DNA of 64,000 nt from an uncultured Clostridia bacterium (lineage in GTDB: Bacteria; Bacillota; Clostridia; TANB77; CAG-508), in contig CAKOWZ010000008.1 in NCBI GenBank assembly GCA_934129745.1, forward strand, positions 1-64,000. Direction: 5' to 3'. Shown piece by piece: positions 26,753 through 36,435 of the stretch; within the stretch, counting starts at the first letter, position 1, and every line of letters begins with the position of its first letter. Both the position numbers and the translations under genes were made by a program. The notes under the pieces were generated by a model. It was given only the letters and a program-made list of their open reading frames with translations. It was not told the origin of the DNA and ran no database searches.

Positions 26753-27581
26753 TTATTCAACAGAACAAATTTTGGCATAAACATTTACATCATCACACCA
26801 TGTATAAAGTTTTATTTGTTTTCCAGTATTATTTTTAAGTTTTAAATCAAGAGTATTATAGGAAACAGTTGCATCTTTACCATCTTGAATATAATCAACA
26901 CTTCTTCCGATTATGTTCATGTCTTTCAACTATTTCAATTCCAGGAACTGCTAATGCAGAATTATAGAGAGTTGTACTTACTTGGCAATTACCGCCTCCA
27001 AAAGCATAACGAATTTTTTTATTAACATATATTTCAGCTTTTTTATAACCTTCTTCAGGTGTACAAGAACCAACTATTTGATTAAATGAAAAGGTTTCAC
27101 CATTTTGCAAAATTTTTCCATTTATTTTAGCACATGTTAATTTTATATTCACTAAACGATTTGGTCCACCAGATTTTAAAGGTGTAGAAAAATTAGAAAG
27201 TTCTGTTTCAACAGGTGGTTTTGCTTCATTGTTTTCATTATTAAAATTGTTATTTCCATTATCAGAGTTGATATTTTCTGTTTTAGAGTTATTATCTTGA
27301 GAATTATTACTATTAATATTATTGTTAGTATTATCATCAGAACTATTATCTTGTGTTGATTGATTATTTAAATTATCAGATGAATTATTTGACATATTAT
27401 CATCAGATTTATTATTTTCATTATTATCAGTAGTGCTTAATCTAGCAAATTCAACATTATTTCCTGATTTAGAATCTTTATTATTATTACATCCAGTCAA
27501 TAAAAACAAAGTAATTATAGTAATCAAAAATATTGTCACCAAACTTATCATTTTTTTAATAGCATATTTAAAAAAAATCAT
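26753..27581 (-). CDS. VanW-family lipoprotein, needs +1 shift at CGG 26909-26907
   Basis: It has a lipobox LLTGC near residue 31 and a long Asn/Ser/Asp linker (about 45-125). A VanW domain follows with FSTPLKSGGPNRLVNIKL, GETFSFNQIVG and FGGGNCQVSTTLYN. The zero frame then reads HEHN CGG and stops four codons later. Skipping the C gives GRSVDYIQDGKDATVSYNTL and LDLKLKNNTGKQIKL, the normal VanW C-terminus, to a stop at 26753. The joined product is about 275 residues. GGAGG precedes the ATG. VanW domain proteins are exported and probably act in cell-wall or glycan binding. It is either decoded by a +1 shift or broken. Confidence 0.82.
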
Positions 27582-27728
27582 AAAATCTTACCTCCAATCT
27601 TTTATAAAAATTTAAATTATTGCTTATAAAATATTTTTACCTAAATAAAAAAACATATACTATTGTTAAATAAAAAAAAATGAATTATAATATGGTCAAT
27701 GAAAAAATTTGAAAGGAAGGAAACAAAA

Positions 27729-28115
27729 ATGAAAAAAATGGAAAAAATTGTAAATAAATTTATATGGGAAGACAGAAAAAGACCAATATTTGGATTACCA
27801 CTATCATTTACAAAATATAAATTAACAGAAGAAAAATTATTAATAGAAACAGGTTTTTTAACAATCAATCAAGAAGAAATCAGATTATACAGAATAATGG
27901 ATATAAGCTTAAAACGTAGATTAATTCAAAGAATTTTTGGAGTAGGAACAATTCATTGTTGTTCAGCTGATAAAACAGCTCCAGAGTTTGAAATCAAAGA
28001 TGTAAAAAATGCTGAAGATGTAAAGGAATTACTTTCAAAAAAGGTTGAAGAAGAAAGAGAAAGAAAAAGAATTTCTGGCAGAGAGTATATGATGACAGAA
28101 GAAGACGATAATTAG
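27729..28115 (+). CDS. PH-domain protein (bPH2/YdbT-like)
   Basis: The 128-residue soluble protein contains a bacterial PH-like strand pattern: YKLTEEKLLIETGFLTINQEEIRLYRIMDI, then FGVGTIHCCSADKT and the closing helix NAEDVKELLSKKVEEERER. ATG 27729 follows AAGGAAGGAAA, and the in-frame ATG at 27699 is unsupported. PH-like YdbT domains are usually attached to membranes; here no membrane segment is present. Its ligand is unknown. Confidence 0.75.
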   Translation: MKKMEKIVNKFIWEDRKRPIFGLPLSFTKYKLTEEKLLIETGFLTINQEEIRLYRIMDISLKRRLIQRIFGVGTIHCCSADKTAPEFEIKDVKNAEDVKELLSKKVEEERERKRISGREYMMTEEDDN

Positions 28116-28116
28116 T

Positions 28117-28142
28117 GAGCAATTGGGACGCGTCCCCAATTG
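28117..28142. repeat. GGGACGCGTCCC palindromic repeat
   Basis: One unit, GAGCAATT-GGGACGCGTCCCC-AATTGC, between the convergent PH gene and sortase gene. It overlaps both ends and is the only insulator between them. Confidence 0.88.
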
Positions 28143-28143
28143 C

Positions 28144-28959
28144 TTACTTTATTTGTTTGGCATGTAATACAACTCTAGATTTACCAGTTGAATCACAAGT
28201 TGATAATGTTAAAATTTTATCAGTAGAATTTAAGTTAACACCAAAATCATGAATACTTCTAGATTTCATTTCATTTAAAAAATTTAAATATGATTCATCA
28301 TTATTAAAATAAGTAGTTAAATAATATGATTCTGCTTTTATTGTATATACTGAAAAAACTTCATAAACATGAGTCTCATCAGGAGTTGTAAAAGTTATAT
28401 ATTTATTATTTGAATTATTATACCAATTAGGTTTTTGAGTATTTTTTAAAGTGGCAAACATACTTGTATCCATACGATTATGACCATAAATTATAATGTT
28501 TTTATCTGTTCCATCAAATAAATTCCTATAATCTGCAAAAATCCATCCAGCAGTATTTTTAGATTTGTCAAAAGTGTGATTTAAATAAAAATTATTATTA
28601 TCTGCTTGTACAACAGGATAATTAATTGAAGTATTTGGAACATTTATCCATCCTACTGTTGAATTATTTGTTTTTAACAAATTTTCAAAATTTAGTTCAT
28701 ATGATTGAATTTCTATTACTTTACCTTCAGCAGAATCAGTTTCAGTAGCATTTTCCTCAGAAATAGGAATTTGAATTGTAGTTTCACCAACAATATTTGT
28801 ATCCCTTAAATTTGATAATAAGTTTTTATTTTTTTGATTTTCATTAAACCACGAAAATATGTAAATTAAACAACATATTATTATAATTAATAAAAAAAGT
28901 CTTGCGATTTTTAGAACCACATTAATTTTTTTTGAATCTTTTGAATGTGTTTTCTTCAT
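28144..28959 (-). CDS. srtB: Class B sortase
   Basis: The 271-residue membrane-anchored transpeptidase has an N-terminal membrane segment (about residues 16-36). The sortase B pattern follows: VGWINVPNTSINYPVVQ, IIIYGHN with the catalytic His, TLSTCD with the catalytic Cys and SRVVLHA with the catalytic Arg. Sortases join secreted proteins with a sorting motif to the cell wall. ATG 28959 follows GGAGG; ATG 28977 overlaps it. Its substrate is not obvious here; a truncated PKTG protein lies at 51497. Confidence 0.93.
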   Translation of the reverse strand: MKKTHSKDSKKINVVLKIARLFLLIIIICCLIYIFSWFNENQKNKNLLSNLRDTNIVGETTIQIPISEENATETDSAEGKVIEIQSYELNFENLLKTNNSTVGWINVPNTSINYPVVQADNNNFYLNHTFDKSKNTAGWIFADYRNLFDGTDKNIIIYGHNRMDTSMFATLKNTQKPNWYNNSNNKYITFTTPDETHVYEVFSVYTIKAESYYLTTYFNNDESYLNFLNEMKSRSIHDFGVNLNSTDKILTLSTCDSTGKSRVVLHAKQIK

Positions 28960-29094
28960 ATTAAAATTTACCTCCATTTGGTTTATATTAATGTAATTAT
29001 ATCAAATGAGATTTTAAAAGTCTATTAGTATAAAAAGTTTTTTGTTTTACTCTGGTAGTCTTACTTTGGTTTAGCAAAAAACTTTTCAAACTAC

Positions 29095-29123
29095 TTGACA
29101 GTTAACAATAATACATATAAAAT
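29095..29123 (+). promoter_or_regulatory. Promoter of rny
   Basis: TTGACA 29095-29100 and TAAAAT 29118-29123 with a 17-base spacer. Confidence 0.6.
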
Positions 29124-29210
29124 AAGAGTGTGAGCAGAAATATATAATGATTAAATTGATAATATATTTAAACTGAACATTGAAAAATTAATAGAAAGAG
29201 GTGTTAGATT

Positions 29211-30767
29211 ATGGCTATAGTCGTAAGTATAATCGTCTCTGTTCTTATCTCAGCAGTAATTTTTACATTCTTAGGATTTTTTATAAGAAAAAAAATTGCT
29301 GAATCTAAATTAGAAAGTGCAGAAAATGAAGCAAAAAGAATTGTTGAAAATGCAATTAAAGATGCTGAAAACAGAAAAAAAGAAGAAATATTTAAAGCAA
29401 AAGAAGAAATAATGAGTGCAAGACAAGAATTAGATCAAGAGATTAAAGAAAGAAGAGGCGAAGTTCAACAACAAGAAAGACGTTTAGTACAAAAAGAAGA
29501 AAATTTAGAAAATAGAATAATACAATTAGAAAAGAAAGAACAAGATTTAGTAAGAAGAGACAAAGAATTAGACAAAAAAACAGATGAGTTAAATAATGAA
29601 TTAAACAATGTAATTAATGCTCAAAAAGAGGAATTACAACGTATTTCAAGAATGTCTGTTGATGAAGCTAAAAAATTCTTATTATCAGAAGTTGAAAAAG
29701 ATTTGATTAAAGAAAAAGCAAATCTAATTAGAAATTTTGAAGAAGAAACAAAGGAAAAGGCTGAAAAAAGTGCTAAAGAAATTATTAGTTATGCAGTCCA
29801 AAAATGTGCTGCTGACCACACTTCAGAAGCAACTGTATCAATTGTTTCATTACCAAATGATGATATGAAAGGTAGAATTATTGGTAGAGAAGGACGTAAT
29901 ATTAAAACTTTAGAAACTTTAACAGGAATAGATTTAATAATTGATGATACACCTGAAGCTGTTATAATTTCAGGATTTGATCCTTTAAGAAGAGAAGTTG
30001 CAAAACTTGCTTTAGAGAAGTTGATTGAAGATGGTAGAATTCACCCTGCCAAAATCGAGGAAATGGTTGAAAAAGCAAAAGAAGAAATAGCTGGAATTAT
30101 AAAAGAAGAAGGAGAAAGAGCTGTTTTAGAATCTGGTGTAATAGGGCTACATCCAGATTTAGTAAAACTACTTGGTAAATTACGTTATAGAACAAGCTAT
30201 GGACAAAACGTTTTAAATCACAGTATAGAAGTATCTAATCTAGCAAGAATAATGGCAGAAGAAATGGGACTAGACCCTAAACTTGCAAGACGTGCAGGAC
30301 TTTTACATGATATTGGTAAAGCACTTGACCATGATATGGAAGGAACTCACGTTCAAATTGGTGTTGATATATTAAAAAAATATAAAGAAAATCCAATTGT
30401 AATTAATGCTGTTGAAGCACATCATGGAGATGTTGAACCACAAACATTAGAAGCTGTGCTAATACAAGCTGCAGATGCAATTTCAGCATCAAGACCAGGT
30501 GCAAGAAGAGAAACTTTAGAAACATATATCAAACGTCTACAAAACTTAGAAGAAATAGCTGATTCTTTTGATGGTGTAGATAAATCATTTGCAATACAAG
30601 CTGGTAGAGAAATTAGAGTTATTGTTAAACCAGATAAAGTAACAGATGATGAAATGATTTTAATGTCTAGAGAAATTGCAAAGAAAATTGAAAATGAAAT
30701 GGAATATCCTGGACAAATTAAAGTTAATATGATTAGGGAATTTAGAGCTGTTGAATATGCTAAATAG
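29211..30767 (+). CDS. rny: Ribonuclease Y
   Basis: RNase Y is the membrane-anchored endoribonuclease that starts mRNA decay in Firmicutes. It has one membrane segment (residues 3-25) and a long coiled coil (about 30-205). The KH domain at about 210-275 includes the motif KGRIIGREGRNIKTLE, and the HD domain contains LLHDIGKALDHD near 370. The length of 518 is standard. AGAGGTG precedes the ATG. It is followed by ymdB, the usual partner. Confidence 0.97.
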   Translation: MAIVVSIIVSVLISAVIFTFLGFFIRKKIAESKLESAENEAKRIVENAIKDAENRKKEEIFKAKEEIMSARQELDQEIKERRGEVQQQERRLVQKEENLENRIIQLEKKEQDLVRRDKELDKKTDELNNELNNVINAQKEELQRISRMSVDEAKKFLLSEVEKDLIKEKANLIRNFEEETKEKAEKSAKEIISYAVQKCAADHTSEATVSIVSLPNDDMKGRIIGREGRNIKTLETLTGIDLIIDDTPEAVIISGFDPLRREVAKLALEKLIEDGRIHPAKIEEMVEKAKEEIAGIIKEEGERAVLESGVIGLHPDLVKLLGKLRYRTSYGQNVLNHSIEVSNLARIMAEEMGLDPKLARRAGLLHDIGKALDHDMEGTHVQIGVDILKKYKENPIVINAVEAHHGDVEPQTLEAVLIQAADAISASRPGARRETLETYIKRLQNLEEIADSFDGVDKSFAIQAGREIRVIVKPDKVTDDEMILMSREIAKKIENEMEYPGQIKVNMIREFRAVEYAK

Positions 30768-30773
30768 TTTTTT

Positions 30774-30812
30774 AAGCACAAGTTTGAAGTAAAATTCGGA
30801 CTTGTGTTTTTT
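30774..30812 (+). terminator. Terminator after rny
   Basis: AAGCACAAGT pairs with ACTTGTGTTTTTT. It lies 7 bases beyond the stop. Confidence 0.8.
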
Positions 30813-30951
30813 GTATTTTTAGTATATTATATATATAAAATTAATGTAAAAATAAAATTTATAATATAAAATATTGAAGAGAAAAAATTAGTTTGAAAAA
30901 TTTTTTCAATACTATAAATATTTTTGCAAAAAGAAAGGAATTGAATTTATT

Positions 30952-31725
30952 ATGAAAATATTAGCAATAGGTGACCTTGTAGGAGAAGGTGCCGTAAAAA
31001 AATTAAAAAAAGAATTACCAAAGATTAGACAAGAAAATAATATAGATTTTGTAATAGTTAATGCTGAAAATTCAGCAGGTGGAATGGGAATTACAACTAA
31101 AATTTTTGATGATTTATTAGATATGAATGTTGATGCAATAACAATGGGAAATCATACTTGGGGAAAAAAAGATATTTTTAGTTTTATAGATCATCCTAAA
31201 TTATTAAGACCGGCAAATTATTCAAAAGGAGTAGTAGGAAAAGGTCTTGGAATTTATGAATGTAAAGGTAAAAAAATTGCTGTTATAAATTTAATAGGAA
31301 GAACAGATATGAATGTTTTATCAGAAAATCCATTCACAGTAGCAAATGAGATGGTTGATAATTTACAAGGAAAAGTTGATATGATTTTTATTGATTTTCA
31401 TGCAGAAGCAACAGCTGAAAAGATTGCTATGGGAATATATTTAGATGGAAAAATTACAGCATTATATGGAACACATACACATGTTCAAACAGCTGATGAA
31501 CAGATTTTAGAAAAAGGAACAGGTTATATTTCAGATATTGGAATGACAGGTCCAAAATATTCTGTTATTGGAATGAATCCAGAAGCATCTATTAAAAGAT
31601 TTGTTACATCATTACCAGAAAGATATAGATTAGCTGAAGGTGAATGTATTTTAAATGGATGTATATTTGAAGTTAATGACGAAACTTGTCGAATAATGAA
31701 AATAAATAGAATAAATATGCGATAA
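30952..31725 (+). CDS. ymdB: YmdB metallophosphoesterase
   Basis: The 257-residue protein matches the YmdB/TIGR00282 phosphodiesterase. It has GDLVGEGAV, the NAENSAGG loop, MGNHTWGKKD and the histidine motifs DFHAEATAEK and GTHTHVQTAD. In Bacillus the protein influences biofilm and motility decisions through nucleotide cleavage. AAAGGAA precedes the ATG. It is separated from rny by a terminator yet lies next to it as in Bacillus. Confidence 0.95.
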   Translation: MKILAIGDLVGEGAVKKLKKELPKIRQENNIDFVIVNAENSAGGMGITTKIFDDLLDMNVDAITMGNHTWGKKDIFSFIDHPKLLRPANYSKGVVGKGLGIYECKGKKIAVINLIGRTDMNVLSENPFTVANEMVDNLQGKVDMIFIDFHAEATAEKIAMGIYLDGKITALYGTHTHVQTADEQILEKGTGYISDIGMTGPKYSVIGMNPEASIKRFVTSLPERYRLAEGECILNGCIFEVNDETCRIMKINRINMR

Positions 31726-31859
31726 TTGGAAAATATTGTAAATTCTTGACGAACGATTCTTTGGTTTTTTCTTAGAAACTACTAGACTTTTCGCACTTCA
31801 TATATTATAAATATAATTGTAGTTGAGAAAACAAAAAATTAAAATATAGGAGGCAAAAA

Positions 31860-32123
31860 ATGGAAGTTTTAAAAATCTCATCAAAATCAAATCCAAATTC
31901 AGTAGCAGGTGCTATAGCTGGATTGGTAAAGGAAAATAATTATGCAGAGATGCAAGCAATAGGAGCAGGAGCTTTAAATCAAGCAGTTAAGGCAGTAGCA
32001 ATAGCAAGGGGGTTTGTTGCACCATCTGGTGTTGATTTGGTTTGTGTACCAGCATTTGCAGAAGTTCAAGTTGAGGGTGAAGAAAGAACTGGAATTAAAC
32101 TTATTATTGAATCTAGAAAATAG
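31860..32123 (+). CDS. spoVS: Stage V sporulation protein S
   Basis: The 87-residue protein is near the standard length and begins EVLKISSKSNPNSVAGAIAG, the SpoVS signature of an Alba-like fold. SpoVS is needed for completion of spore coat stages and may bind nucleic acid. TAGGAGG precedes the ATG. A short AT-rich gap with TTGACG follows ymdB; no sigma-specific promoter could be assigned. Confidence 0.97.
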   Translation: MEVLKISSKSNPNSVAGAIAGLVKENNYAEMQAIGAGALNQAVKAVAIARGFVAPSGVDLVCVPAFAEVQVEGEERTGIKLIIESRK

Positions 32124-32141
32124 ATTAATATTGAAATTATA

Positions 32142-32172
32142 TAAGGGGGCATACAAAATTGTATGTCCTTTT
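32142..32172 (+). terminator. Terminator after spoVS
   Basis: GGGGCATACAA and TTGTATGTCC pair with an AA loop and are followed by TTTTTG. Confidence 0.75.
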
Positions 32173-32335
32173 TGTGTATTATTTAAAGTGAACATAAAAT
32201 CAATTTTAAATATCTAGTTTTTAATTCAAAAATATTACTACCAAAAACTTAATAAAATTTGGGATTGTAATATTGAAAAAATATATAAAATAATATATGA
32301 TGTTAAAAAATTAAGAGAAAAGGAAATGCTTAAAA

Positions 32336-33907
32336 ATGGATTCAAAAAAAGTTAAATATGTTTTTATAATATTTGTGTGTTTTATAATAATTTTTGCAAT
32401 ATTTAAAATAAATTCTAATAAAGATAAAAAACAAATAAATGAAACACAAAATAATTCTGAAATTATATATCAAAACAGTATAAATCTAGGAGTTTCTAAT
32501 GTAGACACATTAAACCCATTATTAACTAAAAACAAACAATTAATTGATATTTATCAATTGGTATATGAGCCATTATTTAGTTTAGATAATGAATATAAAC
32601 TACAACCTTGTTTAGCAACAGAATATGCAAAAACATCAGCTATGACATATATTCTTAAAATTAATAATTCTATAAAATGGTCAGATGGAAGCAATTTAAC
32701 TGCTAATGATGTTAAATATACTGTTAATTTATTAAAATCAAAAGATAATCTGTATTCTGATAATGTAAAAAATATTGAAAGTGTTGAAGTTATTGATAAT
32801 ACTACAATTAAATTTAATCTAAATAAAGATATTTATTATTTTGAATATAATTTAATATTTCCAATAATGTGTCAAAATTATTATGGTGAAGAAGATTTTT
32901 TTACTACTGGCAAAAAGTATATTGGAACAGGAATGTATAAAATCTTTGAAACCTCTGATAATCAGGTGATTTTAGAAAAAAATGAAAATTATAGAAATCA
33001 AGATGAAATAAATAAAAATATAGAAAAGATTTATATAAATATTTTTGCAGAAATAGGTGAAGCTTATAATGCCTTTAAAATTGGAAACATAGATGTTTTA
33101 AGTACTTCAAGTGTATCATATGAAAACTATATTGGAACTATGGGATATTATGCTAAAGAATATCGTGGAAGAGAGTATGATTTTTTGAGTTTTAATTGTA
33201 ATGATAATATCCTAAAAGAAAAAGGTGTCAGACAAGCTATTGGATATGCAATTGACAAAGATAATATTGTTTCCACAGTTTTTAACAATAAGTATTATAC
33301 ATCAGATTATCCACTTGATTATGGTAGTTATCTATATCAAAATAGTACACCAAGTTCTGGATTTAATCCTGAAAAGGCAAAACAAATTCTTAGTGAATCT
33401 GGATGGATTTATAACAATAATAGATGGAGAAAAAATGGTAAAATTCTATCTCTTACAATTAGCACAAATTCAAGTAATTCACAAAGATGTGAAGTAGCTA
33501 AAAATATAAAATCACAGCTTGAAAACATAGGTATTAGTGTTAATGTTTTAGAGGTATCAGATTGGCAATATAATGCTTTATTGCAAAACAAAAATTATCA
33601 AATTCTGTTAACTGGTGTTTATAATTCATATTCACCTGACTTAACATATTTTTATGGAGAAAATAATTTAGCAAACTATAAAAATGATGATGTTAAAAAT
33701 ATGATTAATGATGTTAAAAACATTACTGATAAAAAGGTTTTAAGTGAAAAATATAAATCTATAATTGATATGACAAAAGATGATTCACCTTATGTTAGTT
33801 TATATAGAAATAAAAATACTTTGCTTTTAAATCAAAAAATTGTTGGTAGTTTTGAACCAATAAACTACGGAGTTTTTAGAAATTTTAAAACTTGGAATAA
33901 AGAATAA
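32336..33907 (+). CDS. Extracellular peptide/nickel-type solute-binding protein
   Basis: The 523-residue family 5 binding protein has an N-terminal membrane segment (about 8-26) instead of a lipobox; no Cys follows it. The family pattern is clear: NVDTLNPLLTKN, the VYEPLF loop, IKWSDGSNLTANDVKYTV and GVRQAIGYAIDKDNI. It would bind peptides for an ABC importer, but no permease or ATPase genes lie nearby. GAAAAGGAAA precedes the start. It may act alone or be served by a distant transporter. Confidence 0.85.
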   Translation: MDSKKVKYVFIIFVCFIIIFAIFKINSNKDKKQINETQNNSEIIYQNSINLGVSNVDTLNPLLTKNKQLIDIYQLVYEPLFSLDNEYKLQPCLATEYAKTSAMTYILKINNSIKWSDGSNLTANDVKYTVNLLKSKDNLYSDNVKNIESVEVIDNTTIKFNLNKDIYYFEYNLIFPIMCQNYYGEEDFFTTGKKYIGTGMYKIFETSDNQVILEKNENYRNQDEINKNIEKIYINIFAEIGEAYNAFKIGNIDVLSTSSVSYENYIGTMGYYAKEYRGREYDFLSFNCNDNILKEKGVRQAIGYAIDKDNIVSTVFNNKYYTSDYPLDYGSYLYQNSTPSSGFNPEKAKQILSESGWIYNNNRWRKNGKILSLTISTNSSNSQRCEVAKNIKSQLENIGISVNVLEVSDWQYNALLQNKNYQILLTGVYNSYSPDLTYFYGENNLANYKNDDVKNMINDVKNITDKKVLSEKYKSIIDMTKDDSPYVSLYRNKNTLLLNQKIVGSFEPINYGVFRNFKTWNKE

Positions 33908-34016
33908 AAACAAAAGATAATTTTTTTGAAAAATGTATTGACAAAGGATTAGATATAATGATATATTATATAAAGTGATACAAACAAATGTTTATTAGGA
34001 AAAGGAGAGGTTAATT

Positions 34017-35066
34017 ATGGAAAACGCAGAAAAAAGAAAAGCATTAGATGCAGCCATAGGGCAAATCGAAAAACAATTTGGAAAAGGTTCAGTAATGAAA
34101 TTAGGAGATTTTACAGCAATGAATGTAGAAGCTATACCAACAGGTGCATTAAGCCTTGATGTAGCATTAGGTATAGGAGGAATTCCAAGAGGAAGAATTA
34201 TCGAAGTTTTTGGACCAGAATCTTCAGGAAAAACAACACTTACTTTACACATGATTGCTGAAGCACAAAAATTAGGTGGAGAAGCGGCATTTATTGATGC
34301 TGAACATGCATTAGATCCTGTTTATGCTAAGCATTTGGGAGTTGATATAGATAACTTAATAGTTTCACAACCAGATACTGGTGAACAAGCATTAGAAATT
34401 GCTGAAGCATTAGTAAGAAGTGGAGCATTAGATATAATTGTAGTAGATTCAGTTGCTGCATTAGTTCCAAAAGCTGAAATAGATGGAGATATGGGAGATT
34501 CACATATTGGTCTACAAGCAAGATTAATGTCACAAGCATTACGTAAATTAGCAGGAGCGATTAATAAAACTAAAACTGTAATTGTATTTATTAACCAATT
34601 AAGAGAAAAAGTAGGAGTTATGTTTGGAAACCCAGAAACAACACCAGGTGGACGTGCTTTGAAATTTTATTCATCAGTAAGATTAGATATTAGAAAAATA
34701 GAAAATTTAAAACAAGATGGTGAAGTTGTAGGAAATAGAGCAAGAGTTAAAGTTGTTAAAAACAAAGTTGCTCCACCATTCAGAGAAGCAGAATTTGACA
34801 TTATGTATGGAAAAGGAATTTCTAAAGAAGGAAATATAGTTGATTTAGCAGTAAATCTTGATATTATTGAAAAAAGTGGTTCTTGGTTTAGTTATAATGA
34901 AACAAGAATTGGACAAGGAAGAGAAAATGTAAAAAAATTCTTAATTGAAAATCCTGAAATAAAGAAAGAAATTGAAGATAAAATTAGAGATAATTTTAAC
35001 AAAGCATTTGAAAAAAGTTTAGGAGATGTTCAAGAAACAGAAGAAAATGAAGAAGAGGAAGAATAA
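34017..35066 (+). CDS. recA: Recombinase A
   Basis: RecA carries out strand exchange and activates the SOS response. The 349-residue protein contains Walker A GPESSGKT near 65-72, the Walker B strand LDIIVVDSVAAL near 140, loop 2 with NPETTPGGRALKF and an acidic C-terminal tail (EETEENEEEEE). AAAGGAGAGG precedes the ATG. TTGACA lies at 33938-33943 with AT-rich -10 candidates at 33962-33967. I did not recognise a LexA box. recX follows in 3 bases. Confidence 0.98.
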   Translation: MENAEKRKALDAAIGQIEKQFGKGSVMKLGDFTAMNVEAIPTGALSLDVALGIGGIPRGRIIEVFGPESSGKTTLTLHMIAEAQKLGGEAAFIDAEHALDPVYAKHLGVDIDNLIVSQPDTGEQALEIAEALVRSGALDIIVVDSVAALVPKAEIDGDMGDSHIGLQARLMSQALRKLAGAINKTKTVIVFINQLREKVGVMFGNPETTPGGRALKFYSSVRLDIRKIENLKQDGEVVGNRARVKVVKNKVAPPFREAEFDIMYGKGISKEGNIVDLAVNLDIIEKSGSWFSYNETRIGQGRENVKKFLIENPEIKKEIEDKIRDNFNKAFEKSLGDVQETEENEEEEE

Positions 35067-35069
35067 TAA

Positions 35070-35525
35070 ATGATATATTCATTAGAAGAATTTGAAAAAT
35101 TTGACAAAATGAAATCAAAAGTTTTAAAATATGTTATATATAAAAAAAGAACTGAACAAGAGATAAGACAAAAATTTGCAAAAGAATTTGATGAAAATAT
35201 ACTAGATGATATAATTGAAGATCTAAAAGAAAACAAGTATATTGATGATTTCAAATATATTGAAAGAGCTGTTAGTGAATTTGTTAACTTAAAAAGCTTG
35301 TCATTAAAAGAAGTTAGATATAAGTTATTTTCTAAAGGAATTAAAAATAATTTAATTGATGAATATTTTTCTGATAATATAGCTGAATTAGATGAATATG
35401 AAAAAAAATCAGCATATAAGATTGTTTGCAAAAAAAGAAACATTATGGAAGATGAAGATATTAAAATATATCTTTTGAAAAAAGGTTATAAAGAAGAGAG
35501 TATAAAATATGCTTTAGACAAATAG
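35070..35525 (+). CDS. recX: RecX regulatory protein
   Basis: RecX binds RecA filaments and limits their activity. The 151-residue protein has the three-helix repeat pattern: YVIYKKRTEQEIRQKF, DDIIEDLKENKYIDD and LKEVRYKLFSKGI. It starts 3 bases after recA stops, so it is translationally coupled. The sequence is somewhat short and diverged but the order is typical. Confidence 0.9.
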   Translation: MIYSLEEFEKFDKMKSKVLKYVIYKKRTEQEIRQKFAKEFDENILDDIIEDLKENKYIDDFKYIERAVSEFVNLKSLSLKEVRYKLFSKGIKNNLIDEYFSDNIAELDEYEKKSAYKIVCKKRNIMEDEDIKIYLLKKGYKEESIKYALDK

Positions 35526-35541
35526 AAAGGATTGTTATGAA

Positions 35542-36306
35542 ATGCCAAATGTACTTACATTAGAAACAAATAAATATGAAATAAAAATAGATAATTTTGA
35601 AGGACCATTAGATTTATTATGTCATTTAATTGAAAAAAATAAATTAGATATTTTTGAAGTAAAAATAAGTGATATAACAGACCAATATTTAGATTATATA
35701 AATGAGATGGAACAGATGAATTTAGAAGTAACTAGTGAGTTTGTAGTTATGGCATCTACATTGCTTTATCTAAAATCAAAAACACTTCTTCCTAAAGAAT
35801 CAGAAGATGAAGAAGAATTAACAGAAGAACAATTATTACAAAGAATTATTGAGTATAAAAAATATAAAGAAATAAGCAAAAAACTAAAAGAAATGTATGA
35901 AGTATATTCTAAAAGAGTTTTTAAATTACCTGATGAAATACAATTACCAAAACAGCAACTAGAAAAAGATTATGATAAATCTATAATTCCTGAAATATAT
36001 GAAAAAATAGTTAACAAAAATAAAGTTCGTATTAACAAAAACGCTCAAAATATTCAGAAAATTGCTATTACTGATACATATACAGTTGGTAGTAAAGTTA
36101 AAGATATGTATAGGGAATTAATTAGACATAAAAAATTCGTATTTAACAAAATGTTTTCAGTAAAAAAACACAATAAAAATGAAGTTGTTACTGCATTTAC
36201 AGGTCTTCTTGAAATGTCAAGAAGAAACAAAGTTTTAACTGAACAAGAAGAATTATTTGGAGATATTACAGTTGTAAAAAAGCAAAATAAGAATGAAATA
36301 ATTTAA
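35542..36306 (+). CDS. scpA: Segregation and condensation protein A
   Basis: ScpA is the kleisin subunit of the SMC condensin. The 254-residue protein shows the N-terminal FEGPLDLLCHLIEKNKLDIF motif, SDITDQYLDYI and ASTLLYLKSKTLLPKE. A C-terminal winged-helix region ends in FTGLLEMSRRNKV. It belongs to the recA-recX transcript. scpB is not adjacent; DUF2953 and ytfJ, its usual later partners, follow. Confidence 0.95.
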   Translation: MPNVLTLETNKYEIKIDNFEGPLDLLCHLIEKNKLDIFEVKISDITDQYLDYINEMEQMNLEVTSEFVVMASTLLYLKSKTLLPKESEDEEELTEEQLLQRIIEYKKYKEISKKLKEMYEVYSKRVFKLPDEIQLPKQQLEKDYDKSIIPEIYEKIVNKNKVRINKNAQNIQKIAITDTYTVGSKVKDMYRELIRHKKFVFNKMFSVKKHNKNEVVTAFTGLLEMSRRNKVLTEQEELFGDITVVKKQNKNEII

Positions 36307-36435
36307 ATGAAATAATATAAATTAATTAAATGAGATAAAATAAATGAAACAAGTAAACAGTATGAAATGAAATAGTATAAATAGTATAAAAATGGAAAAA
36401 ATAGTAATAATAAATCTTTTATATAAGGGGTTAAT

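Noticed and set aside
26603..26845. 80-residue ORF after the tRNA gene
   Set aside because: No ribosome binding site, low-complexity composition, and it overlaps the C-terminus of the VanW gene on the other strand.
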